Counted from the stretch's first letter, positions 53,301 to 62,531 are shown. The stretch: 64,000 nucleotides of DNA from Finegoldia magna_J (GCF_002243175.1 NZ_NDYF01000013.1:277174-341173), one strand, 5' to 3'. Translations and numbers: made by a program. The notes: a model not told the origin generated them from the sequence alone.

Positions 53301-56300
53301 ACTTGTTGAATTAGGAACAAATGTCACATCATCATGAAGCTTTAGATAGAATGTTACATCTGAGTAATCTTTATTTACATTTCCCTTGACATCAATTCTA
53401 ACTAAAAACTCATCATTTCCTAGATATTTTGCATCAGTGGATACTTTTACAAATCTCTTTTGTACATCAGAAATTGTACCTAAAATTTCATAAGTTACTG
53501 CGTTTCCAGCTCTCAATGCCGCTTCTACCACATCTGGGCCAAATTCTAATCCTGTATCCACTCCGTATAATGATGTGGAGTTTCGTTCTAGATATTGTTT
53601 TATTATATTGGCTGATGAGATAGGAGCTGCTTGTGCTACTGACAGATGTGCATTTGGTTCAGTTGGTGCTGGTTGAGTATTATTGTCTTTGATATAAACT
53701 CTTCCATCAGATGTAATTCTTACTGTCCAAATTGTACTTGCCTTTTCATAACCTGGAGCTGGTGTTTCTTCTATTAGTGTATATTTACCAGGTTTAAGGC
53801 TGTTGAAGGAAATCATTCCGTCTTTGCCTGTGGTCATAAATCTTTCGTCTTTACTATCGTCTGGGCCTTTTAGTTTGAAAACTGCTCCTGGAATTGTTGT
53901 ATTAGTTGCGCCTTCTTTTACTTTTTTAATCTTAAAGCCATAAGTTTTGATGTCGTTTGTTACATCAAGTGATCCTTCTCCTACGTAAGATCCTATAATA
54001 GAACCTTCTTCTCTTGTTGTTGGATCACTTTCTACAATGTCAGAAACTCTTTCATAGTAGTCAGACTTCCAGTAAGTTTGTCCACCCTCATACCAGTCCA
54101 TTCCAGTACCAACTCCACCATTTATATCTTTGTATGGTATTTTGACATCTATTACTATTGGCTTAGTAGTAGCTGGAAGTTCTAGTTTTAATCTACTTTC
54201 TCCATAGTGAGATTTATCTACTGATTTTGTAACACTATTTGTAATATCTGTTTCATTAAAGTCCGCAAGTCTTAGGTCAGATACAAATCCTGTGACTTTA
54301 CCGTCAGTATTTCCGCCCTCTTTTGGATCAAGGGTAAATACTTTGTATTCTTCATTGTTATACCAATCCATATTTGGATATTCTGGTTTTTCTCTATGAA
54401 TTATCGCTGTAGTATCACCGATTTTTCTTGCTTCTGGGTTTATTACATATCTTTGGATAACATAATTTTTATCTTTATTTATAGCGACAATTCTGGTACC
54501 CATGTATCTTGCTTCATTTGAGTTTGCAGTCCATCCTGTAAGTCTATTGTCATATCTTGACCAGCCTGTTGTTGGTCTTTCCTTTACATTAACCCAATGA
54601 GTTCCTTTTTCGCCAAGGATTGATTTTATAACATTAGTATCTGATTTTGAGTAGGTATAGATTTTGGTTTTACCATTTTCTACTCTTAGAACCCATTTCT
54701 TGTTAAGTGGATTATAGCCTGCTGGTGGCTCTATTTCTTCAAGGATATAATTCTTGCCTTCTTTTAGAGTAGCATCGAATTCTGCGATACCATTTTGTCC
54801 TGATGTAGCTTCATATGAGAATTTTGAATCGTCTGGATCTGTAATTTTGAATTTTGCTCCAGGAAGTGGCTGTCCATCGCCGTCTTTTTTGTAGACTCTA
54901 AATTTTTGTCCTACTGGCTTGTTTGTTACTGGAATATTTATAGTATCTTTTCCAATGTATTCTTCTCCTCCACCTATGATTGATGTTGAAGTGATTTTTA
55001 CATTTCCATCACTATAAACAGTAACATTCCATTCTTTAGTAGATTTAATATATCCATTTGGTTCTCTATACTCTCTTAAAGTATATTTGCCAGGAGCAAG
55101 ATTATTAAAGCTAACCTCTCCGTTTTGACCTGATGTTCTAAAAATTTTGTTTCCATCAGAATCTATTAAAATGAAAGTTGCTCCTTTAAGTTTTTCATTT
55201 TGATTTGCTTCATTTAGCTTAGTTATCTTGAAGCTTGCAGGTTGGTATTTTTTATTTATGATACCAACTACTTCTTTAGTAAATGAAGGTAGTTGCTCAC
55301 CTGTTTGATCTGCTTTAGAGTAGTTATCATTAGGGCCTGTTACAAAAGATGAGTTTAGTGAATTGGCTCTATTTCCATTTTTTTCTTCACCATTTGCCAT
55401 GTAAAAGGCTCTCCAGTGTTTGTTAAACTCATTTATATCTCTAATCCTAAATGTTTGTTCTATTAAATAAGCATCTTTTGTAGGATTTATCTTTGGCACA
55501 GATATAGTTAGTGGAGGATTTTGTGTGTCAAAAAGTTGGCCAGAGCTTGTAACCTTACTTGGATCATAGCTTAAATTAAATCCACCCTGTGATCTATTGT
55601 AAGCTTTTTTGTGATCAATTTCTGCATGATATACAAGACTATAAATATCTGGGTTTTGTTCAGGTCTTATACCCATTGACAATGGCATGTAATCATTTAC
55701 TTGAGGATAGTAATCACGGTGAGCCTCGTATTTTTTAAGTGGTGGAATAGTTGTTTCATAGATTTTAACATCATCTAAATAATATGGTTGATCATATTGA
55801 CCTTGCCAAGTTTCCTGCTTGGCACCTTGATAATTAGCAAATTTCCAGTTAAACCAAATTTTGTTGGCATCACCAGTTTTATAATCTCCTAATGGGTTGT
55901 AATATCCAATAGCCTTTACATACCAATTTCCGTCATCTGCCTTGTAAACATCTCTAAAGTAGTAAGCTTGACTTGGGAATTTGCCTACTGTGGTGTGTTT
56001 ATCATAACCATCGTAGTCTGCATGGACTGTTAACTTTTGTACTGGATTACCTGAAATTGTTCCTGATTGGTTAGGAGCAACTACATTGGTGAAATTCCAA
56101 TCTCCAGAGTGAGTTGCATAGAACTTAGATGGAATCATACCCTTAAGGTCTATACTAAATTTTGTTTCCCCATTACTTAATGAGTTTTCATTAAAGACAT
56201 AAGTTAATAGGTTAGTCTTGTAATTAAAGTATGGCTCTGCTATCATCTTTCCCTTAAAATATAGGTTTGGGAAAGTTTTGAAATATTGAGTGAAGTCTAG

Positions 56301-59300
56301 GTTAGGGTCAAATCGGATTTCAAATCTTGATCCTGGAGCTGCATTACTTATGGTAGCATCTAAGTGATATTTTAGTGATTCTAGTCTGTATGCTTCCCAT
56401 ACTCCTCTAAAGTTACCTGATCCTTCATCATCGTTAATTTGCATATTTTGATTAACATTGGTAACAACAGCTTTGTCTTTCTGTTGACCACCTTCTTCTC
56501 TTTCTATATAGTAGTCAACTCCTGCTGTTGGTGATGCAGATGAGTTATTAAACTTAGCATCGTAAGAAACTTGTCCATCTTCACTTACAGTTACTCTAAA
56601 GTATACGTTAGATTTTTCGTATCCTTCTGGAGCTTTCACTTCTACTAGGTAGTAGGTTCCTGTTGGATATTTTCCAAAGTTTACCTTACCATCTTCTGTT
56701 GCTATTTTATTAGCAATTATTTCTCTGTTTTCATTTTTAAGGACAAATTCCGCTCCACCTAATCTATCTTTCTTTCCATTAGTAGAAGTGTTCGCAAATT
56801 TTGCTACTTCTATATCACTTTTTTGAAGTTCATCGTTTGAAATTGTTATTGTTGGATGTCCATTTTTCTCAGAGTTTTTGCTTAAATTTACATTTGCTCT
56901 AATTTTAGATTGATTAGCTGGTGTATCTTTTGCAAGCCAATCATAAGATAAAACTGTACTATCTTTATCTCCTATATTAGCACTTACTTCAACTAAGAAA
57001 CCCCAATTGTCACCAAATCTTCCTTGAGGGAAGGTTATTTGATAGCCTGTATTTCCTGATAGAGGATTTTTTGTATTTGCTTTTCCTTCAATCGCTCCGT
57101 TATTGTTCGCTTCCCCTAGAGTAATTTGACCTAGACTAGATAGTTTTTGATCAACGCTTTGATTATTCATAGAGGCAAAAATATCTGGTCTTTTAGAAGG
57201 ACTTACATCATATACCTTAATATCTGAATTTTGTAAGTTAACTCCAGGTATTGATATATTAAATGTTGTGTCCTTATCAGTTCTTCCGCCTACTCTTTGG
57301 TCATATGGTTTTAGATATACATAGAATTTTAAATTTCCATTTTTATCAACTTTGCCATAGTGTTGAGTATTCATGAAGTCTTTCCAGTTTGGAAAGTCAG
57401 AATGTTCTAATATATCTGTTTTACCAGAACCAGAAGAAAATTGAGCATTTTTACCTGCTACAGATACTTTTCCATCATCTGAAATTGTGATAGTTTTTTC
57501 TTCTTGGTCAAGCTTGTAGCCTGTTGGTGCTTTTGTTTCTTTTAGAGTATATGTGCCTGGTTTGATATTATTAAAAGTAGCTTCACCATTAGAATCTGTT
57601 GTTATTCCTATTCCTGCACCTAGTAGGTAGAAGTTTGCTCCTGGGATTCTTTTTTCATGATTATTTGCATCTACTTTTATTACAGTAAATGTTGCAGGTA
57701 TTTTGTCATTTTTTTCTACCAAGGCATTTACAATTTGGTGAGATTTTGAATCTACATCATAGTAGTTTGCATTTTCTTTAAATGTATATTTTTTATCAGC
57801 TACTGAAATAATATCACTTGGAAGAGGTTGGTCCACTTTGTGGTCAATCATTGAAGAAGAACCATCATCTCCTATATTCCAAAATCTTACATTTGGAATT
57901 GTAACTAGTCTTTGATGACCGTTTTCTTCTTTTAAATCTATTCCACCTAACTCACTACCCTTATTATCTTTAACTGTTAATCTTTGAGCTGGCATTTTTT
58001 CATAGCCTTCAGCTAGTGACCAGTGTTGGTCAACTATTATATCTTTATATTTAGAAATTGTAACTCCACCAACACTGTAATCAGTTGGATCATTTGGTGT
58101 GTTTAACTTTGTATCAAACTTATATACTCCAATATTTCCTACTGCTTGTATGCCAGTTGTGTCAGTTTCTTTTACTGGTACATTTTGTATGTCAGTTTCT
58201 TTATTTTTAACTTCCATCTGACCATTTGTGGTATTTATTCCATAAACTGCTCTTTTGCCAGAATTTAGAGTTTGGTTTTTAAGACTTCTTGTTTCTAGTG
58301 GAAGTCCAATATTAGTATCTCCTGTAGAAACCGCATCTGTTATAGTCCATTCTCCTTTAGTTTCTGATTTGAACTCACCTTTTATAGTAGTTCTATTATT
58401 CATACTAGTACGGTTAGGAGAATTTACTTCAATTTTTTCTTGAGAATATCCTTCCTTTAATATATGCCTTAGAGCACCAACCTTATTATTTTTCTTTGTA
58501 AGGATAGTTGATACATCTATCATATAAGAAGCTTGTTTATTTGTTCTTGGAGTGTAGAAGGTATAAACAAGTGTTTGACCACTTTCACTTTCACTTAGGT
58601 CATGGTGTTTTGAATCTGTTATTCCAAGTTTTCCTTCTAGTTGATTAGTTAAGGTTACTGGCTTTCCATTTACCTTAACATTTTGAATTTCTCCAAGTCC
58701 AGAACCTTCTACTGTAGTTAGGTTCAGTTTGTAGCCTAATTCTTTTAGGTCTACTGTTGAGTTGACTCTTAGTGTCCAATTGATTCCACTTAGTTCGTTG
58801 CCATCTACAACTGGATTTCCTAAGATATCCATGTTTACCTTGTAGTCCTGATCATCTTCACCAATTATTTGGACTACATCATCTCCACCTTCTTCTATGA
58901 TAGTTCCAGCTGGATTGCCGTTTTTATCGATTTTTTTTGCAGGTAGAACTTTTGAATCAGTTACTCCAAGACCTGATACTTTGTTAGTGATAGTCATTAG
59001 ACCATTACTATCAAAGCTGCCATCAGTTATTTTTGATGTGTTGTAGTCCACAGATATTTCTAGTGGGACTTGGATATTATCATTAATATCATTTGTTATT
59101 TTGTAAGTTATTGTGTTACCTGTATATGATGGTGTCGCAATAACTTTTCCATTGTATTCTATTGGTTTTAGACTTGATGGATCTTTTACAGTAAGCTTAT
59201 CATCTAGGTGGATATTGAAATATTGTCCTGCTTTTATATGGCCAACTGCTGTTGACGTATCGAACCTAGTATTTATTGTAAACTTTTTATTTTCCAAGCC

Positions 59301-61034
59301 TTGATCTGAATTAGCCATTAGCATATGTGGGTTGAAGTTCTTGTCGGCATCTTTTTCGATAAGGGCTTTGATTGCGTCTGCGTTATCGTCCATTAGTTTT
59401 GCTTGTTCTTGTTGTGTTAGGTGATATTTTGCTTCAAAGCTTGTTAATAATGCCTGAACTTCTTTTAATCCGTTGGCTTTTACTGATAGGATTGCTTTTA
59501 GTTCACGATCTGCTTTTTGAAGATTTGTAAGTCCGAAGAATTCTTTGATGCCTTCCAATAATCCTTTTGTTTCTTTGCTGACTTCTTTTTTGTCAGTTGT
59601 CTTGTTATTGTCTTCTTTATTATTAGCATCTTTTTTATCTTCTGATTTTTTTATTTCTTCTTTTTTATCTTTTAATGCTTTGTCAAATTCTTCTGCTTTT
59701 TGTTTTCTTTCTTCTGGTGTTGCAGGTTCTGATTTTACTTCTTGTTTTATTTCCTTCTTCTTTATAATAGGTTCTTCTTCTGTTTGTTCGTCTTGTGGTT
59801 CTAATCCAAGAAGTTTTTTGTTTTCAGAATCTTGTTTTGCTTTTTCTTCTGCTTGCTTTTTAGCTTCTGCTTCTTTTTGTTCTTTGGCAAGTTGTTCTTG
59901 TTTTGCTTTTTCAGCTGCAGTTATTTTTTCTGCTTCAGCCTTTGCTTTTGCATCTGCTTCTGCCTTTGCTTTTGCATCTGCTTCTGCCTTTGTTTTTTCT
60001 TCAGCTGTTTTTTGTTCTTGTGCTTTTTTGTCTTGTTCTGCTTTTTGTTTGTCAGCTTCTTCTTTTGCTTTGGCGTCAGCCTTTGCTTTTTCTTCAGCTT
60101 CTTTTTTAGCCTTTTCGTCGGCTTCTTTTTTTGTCTTAGCATCTGCTTCTGCCTTCGCTTTGGCATCTGCTTCGGCTTTCTTTTTGGCAACTTCTTTTTT
60201 ATGTTCTATTGATGATGTAACTTCAGCTGGTAATTGTTCTGTTTGATATGTGCTGTAAGTTTTATCATCTAATATAGCTGCAAATAAGTCGGCATTTTGT
60301 TTTACTTCAAGTGGATTGTTTTCATCCTTATTAAGAGCTATTGTTGTAAGTTTGCTGTCAACTGATTTGTCAACTTTGAAGTCGAAGATGTAAGTACGAT
60401 TGTGCTTGTCAGGTTCTGCAACTTCGCCGTCTTGTTGAAGTCTTCTTTGCTCAGCTAGTTGAAGGTTGTGTTCTGCTGATAACTTATCGTTTTCTGGAAG
60501 TTTGTTGAACAATCCTTGTTTGTCAAAATCAAACTCTGGTATAACTTTTAGGCTGTATACTTTGTAGTCATTTCCAAAGTCTTCCTTATCGGCTTGAGGT
60601 ACGTAGTTGTTTTTAATTCTGTATTTATCGCCATCTTGTACTACGGATACATCTAGGCTCAATCCTTGATCTTTTAGTAATTTGTCTACTCTGTCGAATT
60701 CTTTGTAGGCATCTTCTACGGTATCAAATGTCCTCTCGTCATAAAGACTAAAATCCTTTCTAACTAACAGTTTAATGTTGAAATCGGTACTCGTCGCATT
60801 CAGTGTGAACTTGACGTTCGTATCTGTGTCCAAATTCTTGTCATCAATTACTGTAGCGAGGTTCAGTGAAAAATGAGCATAAGTATCCTGTTTCAGGGTC
60901 TCGAGCTTTTGTATTACATATCTCTTGTCGAGCTCTTCCTCCTTAGCAAATGATGTTATGGCTGGTGTTATAGTCTGAATTACCATCAGCATCACCATGA
61001 CTAACGCCGTTAGTCTGTCTAATATTTTTCTCAT
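47361..61034 (-). CDS. Giant LPXTG-type tip adhesin, 4,557 aa, ten SpaA domains
   Basis: Signal peptide MRKILDRLTALVMVMLMVIQ; N-terminal globular part (~35-270); Ala/Lys/Glu helical stalk (~275-490) of AKAEADAKAK-type repeats; large adhesive modules; ten SpaA/Cna-B-like domains (about 1110-1190, 1414-1488, 1931-2008, 2041-2125, 2361-2448, 3008-3108, 3395-3491, 3655-3735, 4091-4178, 4218-4328), most with an E-box such as KETKAPTGY or EEIKSPDGY; four InlB-type beta repeats (~2668-2975, NNPTGGSVSG, FTMPAGNVNVNAEF); and FPHTG, helix and KYRKKKRGR tail (~4521-4557). First gene of the pilus operon (AGGAGG, 5 nt), hence likely the pilus tip. The frame is uninterrupted over 13.7 kb. Confidence 0.93.
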   Translation of the reverse strand: MRKILDRLTALVMVMLMVIQTITPAITSFAKEEELDKRYVIQKLETLKQDTYAHFSLNLATVIDDKNLDTDTNVKFTLNATSTDFNIKLLVRKDFSLYDERTFDTVEDAYKEFDRVDKLLKDQGLSLDVSVVQDGDKYRIKNNYVPQADKEDFGNDYKVYSLKVIPEFDFDKQGLFNKLPENDKLSAEHNLQLAEQRRLQQDGEVAEPDKHNRTYIFDFKVDKSVDSKLTTIALNKDENNPLEVKQNADLFAAILDDKTYSTYQTEQLPAEVTSSIEHKKEVAKKKAEADAKAKAEADAKTKKEADEKAKKEAEEKAKADAKAKEEADKQKAEQDKKAQEQKTAEEKTKAEADAKAKAEADAKAKAEAEKITAAEKAKQEQLAKEQKEAEAKKQAEEKAKQDSENKKLLGLEPQDEQTEEEPIIKKKEIKQEVKSEPATPEERKQKAEEFDKALKDKKEEIKKSEDKKDANNKEDNNKTTDKKEVSKETKGLLEGIKEFFGLTNLQKADRELKAILSVKANGLKEVQALLTSFEAKYHLTQQEQAKLMDDNADAIKALIEKDADKNFNPHMLMANSDQGLENKKFTINTRFDTSTAVGHIKAGQYFNIHLDDKLTVKDPSSLKPIEYNGKVIATPSYTGNTITYKITNDINDNIQVPLEISVDYNTSKITDGSFDSNGLMTITNKVSGLGVTDSKVLPAKKIDKNGNPAGTIIEEGGDDVVQIIGEDDQDYKVNMDILGNPVVDGNELSGINWTLRVNSTVDLKELGYKLNLTTVEGSGLGEIQNVKVNGKPVTLTNQLEGKLGITDSKHHDLSESESGQTLVYTFYTPRTNKQASYMIDVSTILTKKNNKVGALRHILKEGYSQEKIEVNSPNRTSMNNRTTIKGEFKSETKGEWTITDAVSTGDTNIGLPLETRSLKNQTLNSGKRAVYGINTTNGQMEVKNKETDIQNVPVKETDTTGIQAVGNIGVYKFDTKLNTPNDPTDYSVGGVTISKYKDIIVDQHWSLAEGYEKMPAQRLTVKDNKGSELGGIDLKEENGHQRLVTIPNVRFWNIGDDGSSSMIDHKVDQPLPSDIISVADKKYTFKENANYYDVDSKSHQIVNALVEKNDKIPATFTVIKVDANNHEKRIPGANFYLLGAGIGITTDSNGEATFNNIKPGTYTLKETKAPTGYKLDQEEKTITISDDGKVSVAGKNAQFSSGSGKTDILEHSDFPNWKDFMNTQHYGKVDKNGNLKFYVYLKPYDQRVGGRTDKDTTFNISIPGVNLQNSDIKVYDVSPSKRPDIFASMNNQSVDQKLSSLGQITLGEANNNGAIEGKANTKNPLSGNTGYQITFPQGRFGDNWGFLVEVSANIGDKDSTVLSYDWLAKDTPANQSKIRANVNLSKNSEKNGHPTITISNDELQKSDIEVAKFANTSTNGKKDRLGGAEFVLKNENREIIANKIATEDGKVNFGKYPTGTYYLVEVKAPEGYEKSNVYFRVTVSEDGQVSYDAKFNNSSASPTAGVDYYIEREEGGQQKDKAVVTNVNQNMQINDDEGSGNFRGVWEAYRLESLKYHLDATISNAAPGSRFEIRFDPNLDFTQYFKTFPNLYFKGKMIAEPYFNYKTNLLTYVFNENSLSNGETKFSIDLKGMIPSKFYATHSGDWNFTNVVAPNQSGTISGNPVQKLTVHADYDGYDKHTTVGKFPSQAYYFRDVYKADDGNWYVKAIGYYNPLGDYKTGDANKIWFNWKFANYQGAKQETWQGQYDQPYYLDDVKIYETTIPPLKKYEAHRDYYPQVNDYMPLSMGIRPEQNPDIYSLVYHAEIDHKKAYNRSQGGFNLSYDPSKVTSSGQLFDTQNPPLTISVPKINPTKDAYLIEQTFRIRDINEFNKHWRAFYMANGEEKNGNRANSLNSSFVTGPNDNYSKADQTGEQLPSFTKEVVGIINKKYQPASFKITKLNEANQNEKLKGATFILIDSDGNKIFRTSGQNGEVSFNNLAPGKYTLREYREPNGYIKSTKEWNVTVYSDGNVKITSTSIIGGGEEYIGKDTINIPVTNKPVGQKFRVYKKDGDGQPLPGAKFKITDPDDSKFSYEATSGQNGIAEFDATLKEGKNYILEEIEPPAGYNPLNKKWVLRVENGKTKIYTYSKSDTNVIKSILGEKGTHWVNVKERPTTGWSRYDNRLTGWTANSNEARYMGTRIVAINKDKNYVIQRYVINPEARKIGDTTAIIHREKPEYPNMDWYNNEEYKVFTLDPKEGGNTDGKVTGFVSDLRLADFNETDITNSVTKSVDKSHYGESRLKLELPATTKPIVIDVKIPYKDINGGVGTGMDWYEGGQTYWKSDYYERVSDIVESDPTTREEGSIIGSYVGEGSLDVTNDIKTYGFKIKKVKEGATNTTIPGAVFKLKGPDDSKDERFMTTGKDGMISFNSLKPGKYTLIEETPAPGYEKASTIWTVRITSDGRVYIKDNNTQPAPTEPNAHLSVAQAAPISSANIIKQYLERNSTSLYGVDTGLEFGPDVVEAALRAGNAVTYEILGTISDVQKRFVKVSTDAKYLGNDEFLVRIDVKGNVNKDYSDVTFYLKLHDDVTFVPNSTSTWKESANDKGQIPNNPSRWHTGYDPNTNTIGVRDGAISINKGDTASMEFKVKMNRDLRSGQVGNIIDSLKVYNIDCGKLKAKKFDAYTIYQNAQNGTIITDPLNYQRNGQPVTFTAKPNPGYKLVGDVTVTNNNTNRDVPISNGNKFTMPTSDVTINATFEAETYSITYNNPTGGSVSGPTNAKTNENVTLKISPQTQNGYKLKSLTVTDGKGNNVPVNNNQFTMPAGNVNVNAEFEKIEEKTYTVTPNVQENGTVTAEPNQNLKAGDKVTLTLSPKTADYVLNKLEVNSTKGEVGTTKVKDNTYTFTMPEAHVTVSVYFIKPQADTYTITVNNPQEGGSISADKDSATEGTPINLTVTPNEGFEIGSVTMNGQSLTASADGTYSFKMPAGGVTVSATFKKAEPEGPQAGETEIKPGEAAQITNKQTGLDLRIIKRDNNDRRLKNAEFELERYTNVTYKTKDDNFNKVHGISDANGNVKLVDDKNNPVSLPVGFYRLTETKSPLGYKKPQAPFDIEVYENAGQLKAKYKSAEHTSYDYLRNKKSYDSEAVKTADNGIKYKSKITYINTQSKTYIQRIYIDTRGYTGASNKINIQINPKHKREETDRGPGNAPTIDVEGVKTAYRSTYKITGAPNDDSFADTVLNNYDLSKNDVTMLNTARWRPFDWGFDEDIMNLDKGGVYYIDVEGFYDDAILTGIDSKQDNKNTIPEADLKKLELNFDFYDGAREFQQAVGRDNQGNIIFEKVKKGSYQAGNLALGLTKFEKSPTGQLGKTGGRIYPPLNENDRTRVSTSIDLHTLYSSTNYTEVPQDGMSVVNEEERYNVTFSKHGRDNPKDKVDSEKVTTNRLEGAIFKLEKEIANTYVDVEGSYVGSAFNGYFGFRNLEPGRYRLKEVKAPKGYKPITDPLLYFTIKTVNTNSGDVVDPETGDTVDIKTINVRFESKGKTYKLSDLQMVNPKDTTKKLDIKNVVSKDIDIETSKIVNPDTGKEVLLKDMIVVGKEQFKEDGTSYQNEYPVKQIKIIPASSGYISLEYDNANGVYQYVPENKTSAKDGKLIDFVTSATAKNMGKIINEKPGEGEMTVTKVDQNGDAIKASNLLAGAKFKLTNLTNGSVTNKTVGEDGKILFDKLPIGNYRLEEIKSPDGYVNTNQVWNFTVGGEGLDPYAGPIERNGHNLSSKIKLASSMKVLNPEDKTSKEINEIHPHFGESMEFTNKYSVDSSVKVNPGDYFVLNMSDVTDLNGIAESEIENLDIIAAGIGTIAKADYDRAKRTITYTFTDYAKTYSLVQFSNKLTSFIDLYKVRQTDGPFSKQRVGFYIEKDTSQYKDMKVIYDLDYGHEMDAYGNRINLVSKIVKYNTETGEFLHYYYVNRLKENTAGPVQLRYESEQNIENFNMSVSYLKNNSDVSEDMPESFAVNENSSNLTPFDTVKSFRTLEKGYNTDVKFNDGIHNTHSYIIKVTGRVAGDDKSEYKAHGTLLKFNNNSTPTYAERHDSIHYFVNEASGSVKPEIVAVNPENKILFKKVDQDGKALANAKFKLKYKEKAVDQWSYVKDENNNDLVKTSGEDGKFEYTKLKPGFYELEETSAPDGYKILANPAYEFVVNSNGKIIRKTIGDKPNEEKDTEEDGIVPIYIENKKEQKISFKKVDASNKDKKLAGAEFKVFYKKEKTGEYSDTELKLYQNDKGDKLVLNKDETAPTDYKPVNNFTTGKDGKIEFTFYENGYYALKETKAPSGYITPRDYVKEFKLDKGKLQVLEKDPSKASFTKGAKGLITSQILEVDKGNKTFKQRLIVNPGHKFNMDPYETQFYIRSVNDSINKNVTINSVKAAVLKQNESIDSLTSNSYTNFTSTSSSGNILYKHNLRELYKIPYQNWSSNIDVTDSLVIEVTGTFTDDNPANFKVEMVSDQITYDDISYTIDLNNFSEGKGAYIDSMTTIQVENHQATFPHTGALGIFGFLIAGAIIMTTSYYKYRKKKRGRALS

Positions 61035-61088
61035 TTTAACCTCCTGAATTACTTGACTTTTATTTCAAATGTTAGTTTTTTGATATTT

Positions 61089-61094
61089 ATTATA
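61089..61094 (-). promoter_or_regulatory. -10 box of the pilus operon promoter
   Basis: TATAAT on the minus strand, 55 nt before the tip adhesin ATG; no consensus -35 at 17 nt (AAAGTA), suggesting an activator-dependent promoter. Confidence 0.45.
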
Positions 61095-61158
61095 CTAATT
61101 TTATTCTCTACTACTTTACATGCATTTGGAATAAAATACTACATTTTTTAAGCTAATT

Positions 61159-61177
61159 AATGCAAATCATTTGCATT
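61159..61177. promoter_or_regulatory. Perfect 19-nt palindrome upstream of the pilus promoter
   Basis: AATGCAAAT-C-ATTTGCATT, 65 bp upstream of the -10 box: a candidate binding site for a dimeric regulator. The rest of 61035-61834 is very AT-rich and I see no gene in it. Confidence 0.5.
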
Positions 61178-61834
61178 TATCCCCTAAACGTAAAGAAAGA
61201 ATCAGCCCAACATGTTTTATGAATAATGTTGCCTGACTCAGTTAGTTCTAAATAAAATGCATTGCTTTTTATATCCATTATAATTACGTTTGCTTGAGTT
61301 TCTATGTAATATATATTTGCATGTATTATTTATAAGTAAAGTTTACCAGTATATATAGGAAATGTCAAATTATATGAATTGTTCATATAGTTTCTATGAT
61401 TTTTTGATGTTATACAAATAAAGTTTTATTAAATATTTACAAATTACTTTTTAGATAGATTTTTTCTTGTTTTATTTTTATCTTATTGCTGAATGTTGTG
61501 ACTAATTTTACTTTATATTATGAAATTAATTGCTATTTTGATATTTATTCGAAGTTATTTGTTCAATTATTTTCTATATATTTAGTTATCTATAAGATAA
61601 AAATTCAGTAATATTTTTATATATTTATGGGTTATTTAAAGAAAACCTTATAATTTACAGATTTTAAAAAGGATTTTTTTGATATAACTTAGTGATAAAC
61701 ATAAAAATTGTCGTATTTTTTGGAAATTTTTTTAAATTTATTTAAAATTATTAGATATTTGTGATTATTTTGAAAATAATTGGGCATGAGAGCAGGTTAT
61801 TTTATTTGAATTGAAATATATTTAAATTTTAATA

Positions 61835-61872
61835 AATAAAAAAAGACTATAGATTCGTGAATGAATCTATAG
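61835..61872 (-). terminator. Terminator of the rRNA-tRNA transcript
   Basis: CTATAGATTC-ATTCAC-GAATCTATAG then TCTTTTTTT on the minus strand, right after tRNA-Arg. Confidence 0.9.
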
Positions 61873-61875
61873 CCA

Positions 61876-61952
61876 TGGCGAACGATAGAGGATTCGAACC
61901 CCCGACCTTCTGGTCCGTAGCCAGACGCTCTATCCAGCTGAGCTAATCGTTC
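61876..61952 (-). tRNA. tRNA-Arg (ACG)
   Basis: 77 nt with encoded CCA; acceptor GAACGAT/ATCGTTC, anticodon loop CTACGGA. Last tRNA of the cluster. Confidence 0.96.
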
Positions 61953-61991
61953 ATATACAACAAAACAGATGTATGCACATCTGTTGTTGTC

Positions 61992-62066
61992 TGGAGCGGA
62001 AGACGAGACTCGAACTCGCGACCCTCGCCTTGGCAAGGCGATGCTCTACCACTGAGCCACTTCCGC
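61992..62066 (-). tRNA. tRNA-Gly (GCC)
   Basis: 75 nt with CCA; acceptor GCGGAAG/CTTCCGC, U73, anticodon loop TTGCCAA. Confidence 0.96.
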
Positions 62067-62077
62067 ATGAATTTCTT

Positions 62078-62162
62078 TGGTGGAGGAGGGTGGATTTGAA
62101 CCACCGAAACATAAAGTAACGGATTTACAGTCCGTCCCCTTTGGCCACTCGGGAACTCCTCC
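62078..62162 (-). tRNA. tRNA-Tyr (GTA)
   Basis: 85 nt with long variable arm and CCA; acceptor GGAGGAG/CTCCTCC, anticodon loop CTGTAAA. Confidence 0.96.
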
Positions 62163-62186
62163 TTAATCCTTTATTTGAAAAGGATT

Positions 62187-62262
<76 letters not shown>

Positions 62263-62267
62263 ATACT

Positions 62268-62344
62268 TGGCGACCCGGAACGGACTTGAACCGTCGACCT
62301 CCAGCGTGACAGGCTGGCATTCTAACCAACTGAACTACCGGGCC
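62268..62344 (-). tRNA. tRNA-Asp (GTC)
   Basis: 77 nt with CCA; acceptor GGCCCGG/CCGGGTC, G73, anticodon loop CTGTCAC. Confidence 0.96.
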
Positions 62345-62373
62345 ATTAGTTAGAAATTTTTGTTAAAAATATA

Positions 62374-62449
62374 TGGTGGGCGATACAGGGCTCGAACCTG
62401 TGACCCCCTGCTTGTAAGGCAGATGCTCTCCCAGCTGAGCTAATCGCCC
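62374..62449 (-). tRNA. tRNA-Val (TAC)
   Basis: 76 nt with CCA; acceptor GGGCGAT/ATCGCCC, anticodon loop CTTACAA. Confidence 0.96.
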
Positions 62450-62456
62450 ATATATC

Positions 62457-62531
62457 TGGTGACCCTACCGGGATTCGAACCCGGGATACCGCCGTGAAAG
62501 GGCGATGTCTTAACCGCTTGACCATAGGGCC
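62457..62531 (-). tRNA. tRNA-Glu (TTC)
   Basis: 75 nt with CCA; acceptor GGCCCTA/TAGGGTC, anticodon loop CTTTCAC. Pieces of its 5' end recur in the adjacent repeats at 62688-62707 and 62869-62883. Confidence 0.96.

Noticed and set aside
59900..60200. CRISPR-like array from regular short repeats
   Set aside because: Repeats are in-frame codons of the AKAEADAK stalk without unique spacers; no cas genes in the window.
59545..60246. Long Ser/Phe/Cys-rich plus-strand frame
   Set aside because: Shadow of the low-complexity Lys/Ala/Glu stalk of the giant adhesin; no ribosome site.
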